Shown here piece by piece: positions 6,267 through 6,356 of a stretch of DNA of 6,356 bases (position 1 is its first letter; each line of letters opens with the position of its first letter). Source of the DNA: Gemmatimonadota bacterium (GTDB lineage: Bacteria; Gemmatimonadota; Gemmatimonadetes; Longimicrobiales; Gaopeijiaceae); assembly GCA_015492755.1 (NCBI GenBank), contig WGEM01000435.1:1-6356 (forward strand), given 5' to 3'. Below the pieces are notes generated by a model. The model was not told the DNA's origin and did no database searches. It saw nothing but the letters and a program-made list of their open reading frames with translations. The translations under genes and the position numbers were made by a program.

Positions 6267-6356
6267 CCGGAGGCGGTGGACGCGGCGCGGGCGCTGGGGA
6301 TGACGGACGGCCAGCTCCTCCGCCACGTGCGCCTCCCGCTGGCGGCGCCCACCATC
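6256..6356 (-). repeat. Right arm of the 101-bp inverted repeat (displaced copy at window end)
   Basis: This copy continues to the last base, so the repeat may be longer than the window shows. On the plus strand it re-encodes the permease loop (EAVDAARALGMTDGQLLRHV), joined the wrong way round to the body of the gene. It replaces the permease N-terminal half. It is probably a fold-back chimera or contig-end artefact; a real inverted duplication is less likely. Confidence 0.95.

Noticed and set aside
6267..6326. GTG start at 6326 giving a 166-residue permease.
   Set aside because: The first 20 residues (MAEELAVRHPQRPRRVHRLR) come from the inverted repeat copy and do not resemble any permease N-terminus.
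6087..6356. Inverted repeat as an insertion-sequence terminal repeat, terminator or attachment site.
   Set aside because: The left arm is ordinary permease coding sequence, the 68-bp spacer continues that gene, and there is no transposase or T tract; a fold-back explains all of it.

Overview
The window is high-GC, tightly packed bacterial DNA. Two of its six genes appear to start with GTG, same-strand genes overlap by 4 bp, and convergent genes overlap at their 3' ends. The gene types (secreted amidohydrolase, secreted serine beta-lactamase-fold hydrolase, a divergent dicarboxylate/amino acid symporter, a YkvI-like membrane protein) would fit an environmental high-GC Gram-negative. Gemmatimonadota is my guess, but no marker gene fixes the phylum.

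Layout, left to right. (1) 2-457, plus: the C-terminal third of a dicarboxylate/amino acid:cation symporter (SDF/DAACS family), entering from the left edge. (2) 387-1523, minus: a YkvI-like (COG3949) polytopic membrane protein whose 3' end overlaps gene 1 tail to tail. (3) 1524-1698: a 175-bp divergent control region with weak candidate promoters on both strands and a 15-bp dyad. (4) 1699-5890, plus: a three-gene unit joined by two ATGA stop/start overlaps. It encodes a secreted D-aminoacylase-like amidohydrolase, a secreted class C beta-lactamase-family serine hydrolase, and a YbdG/MscM-type mechanosensitive channel. (5) 5826-6266, minus: the C-terminal part of an osmoprotectant (glycine betaine/choline type) ABC permease, overlapping the channel gene tail to tail. 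(6) 6087-6187 and 6256-6356: a perfect 101-bp inverted repeat that interrupts the permease gene and runs to the last base. It looks like a fold-back junction (assembly or amplification chimera, or a real inverted duplication), so the last ~100 bases should not be read as the native upstream part of the permease.

How the genes may work together (inference). The two secreted hydrolases suggest processing of D-amino-acid-containing or N-acylated peptides, such as cell-wall fragments, outside the cytoplasm. The two flanking transporters could handle amino acid or organic acid products. The channel and the permease are both osmotic-stress genes with opposite roles (release versus accumulation), arranged convergently with overlapping ends. 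I found no CRISPR array, RNA gene, insertion sequence or defence system. The points of most interest are the fold-back at the right end, the replaced metal-ligand residues in the amidohydrolase, and the replaced sodium-site residues in the symporter.
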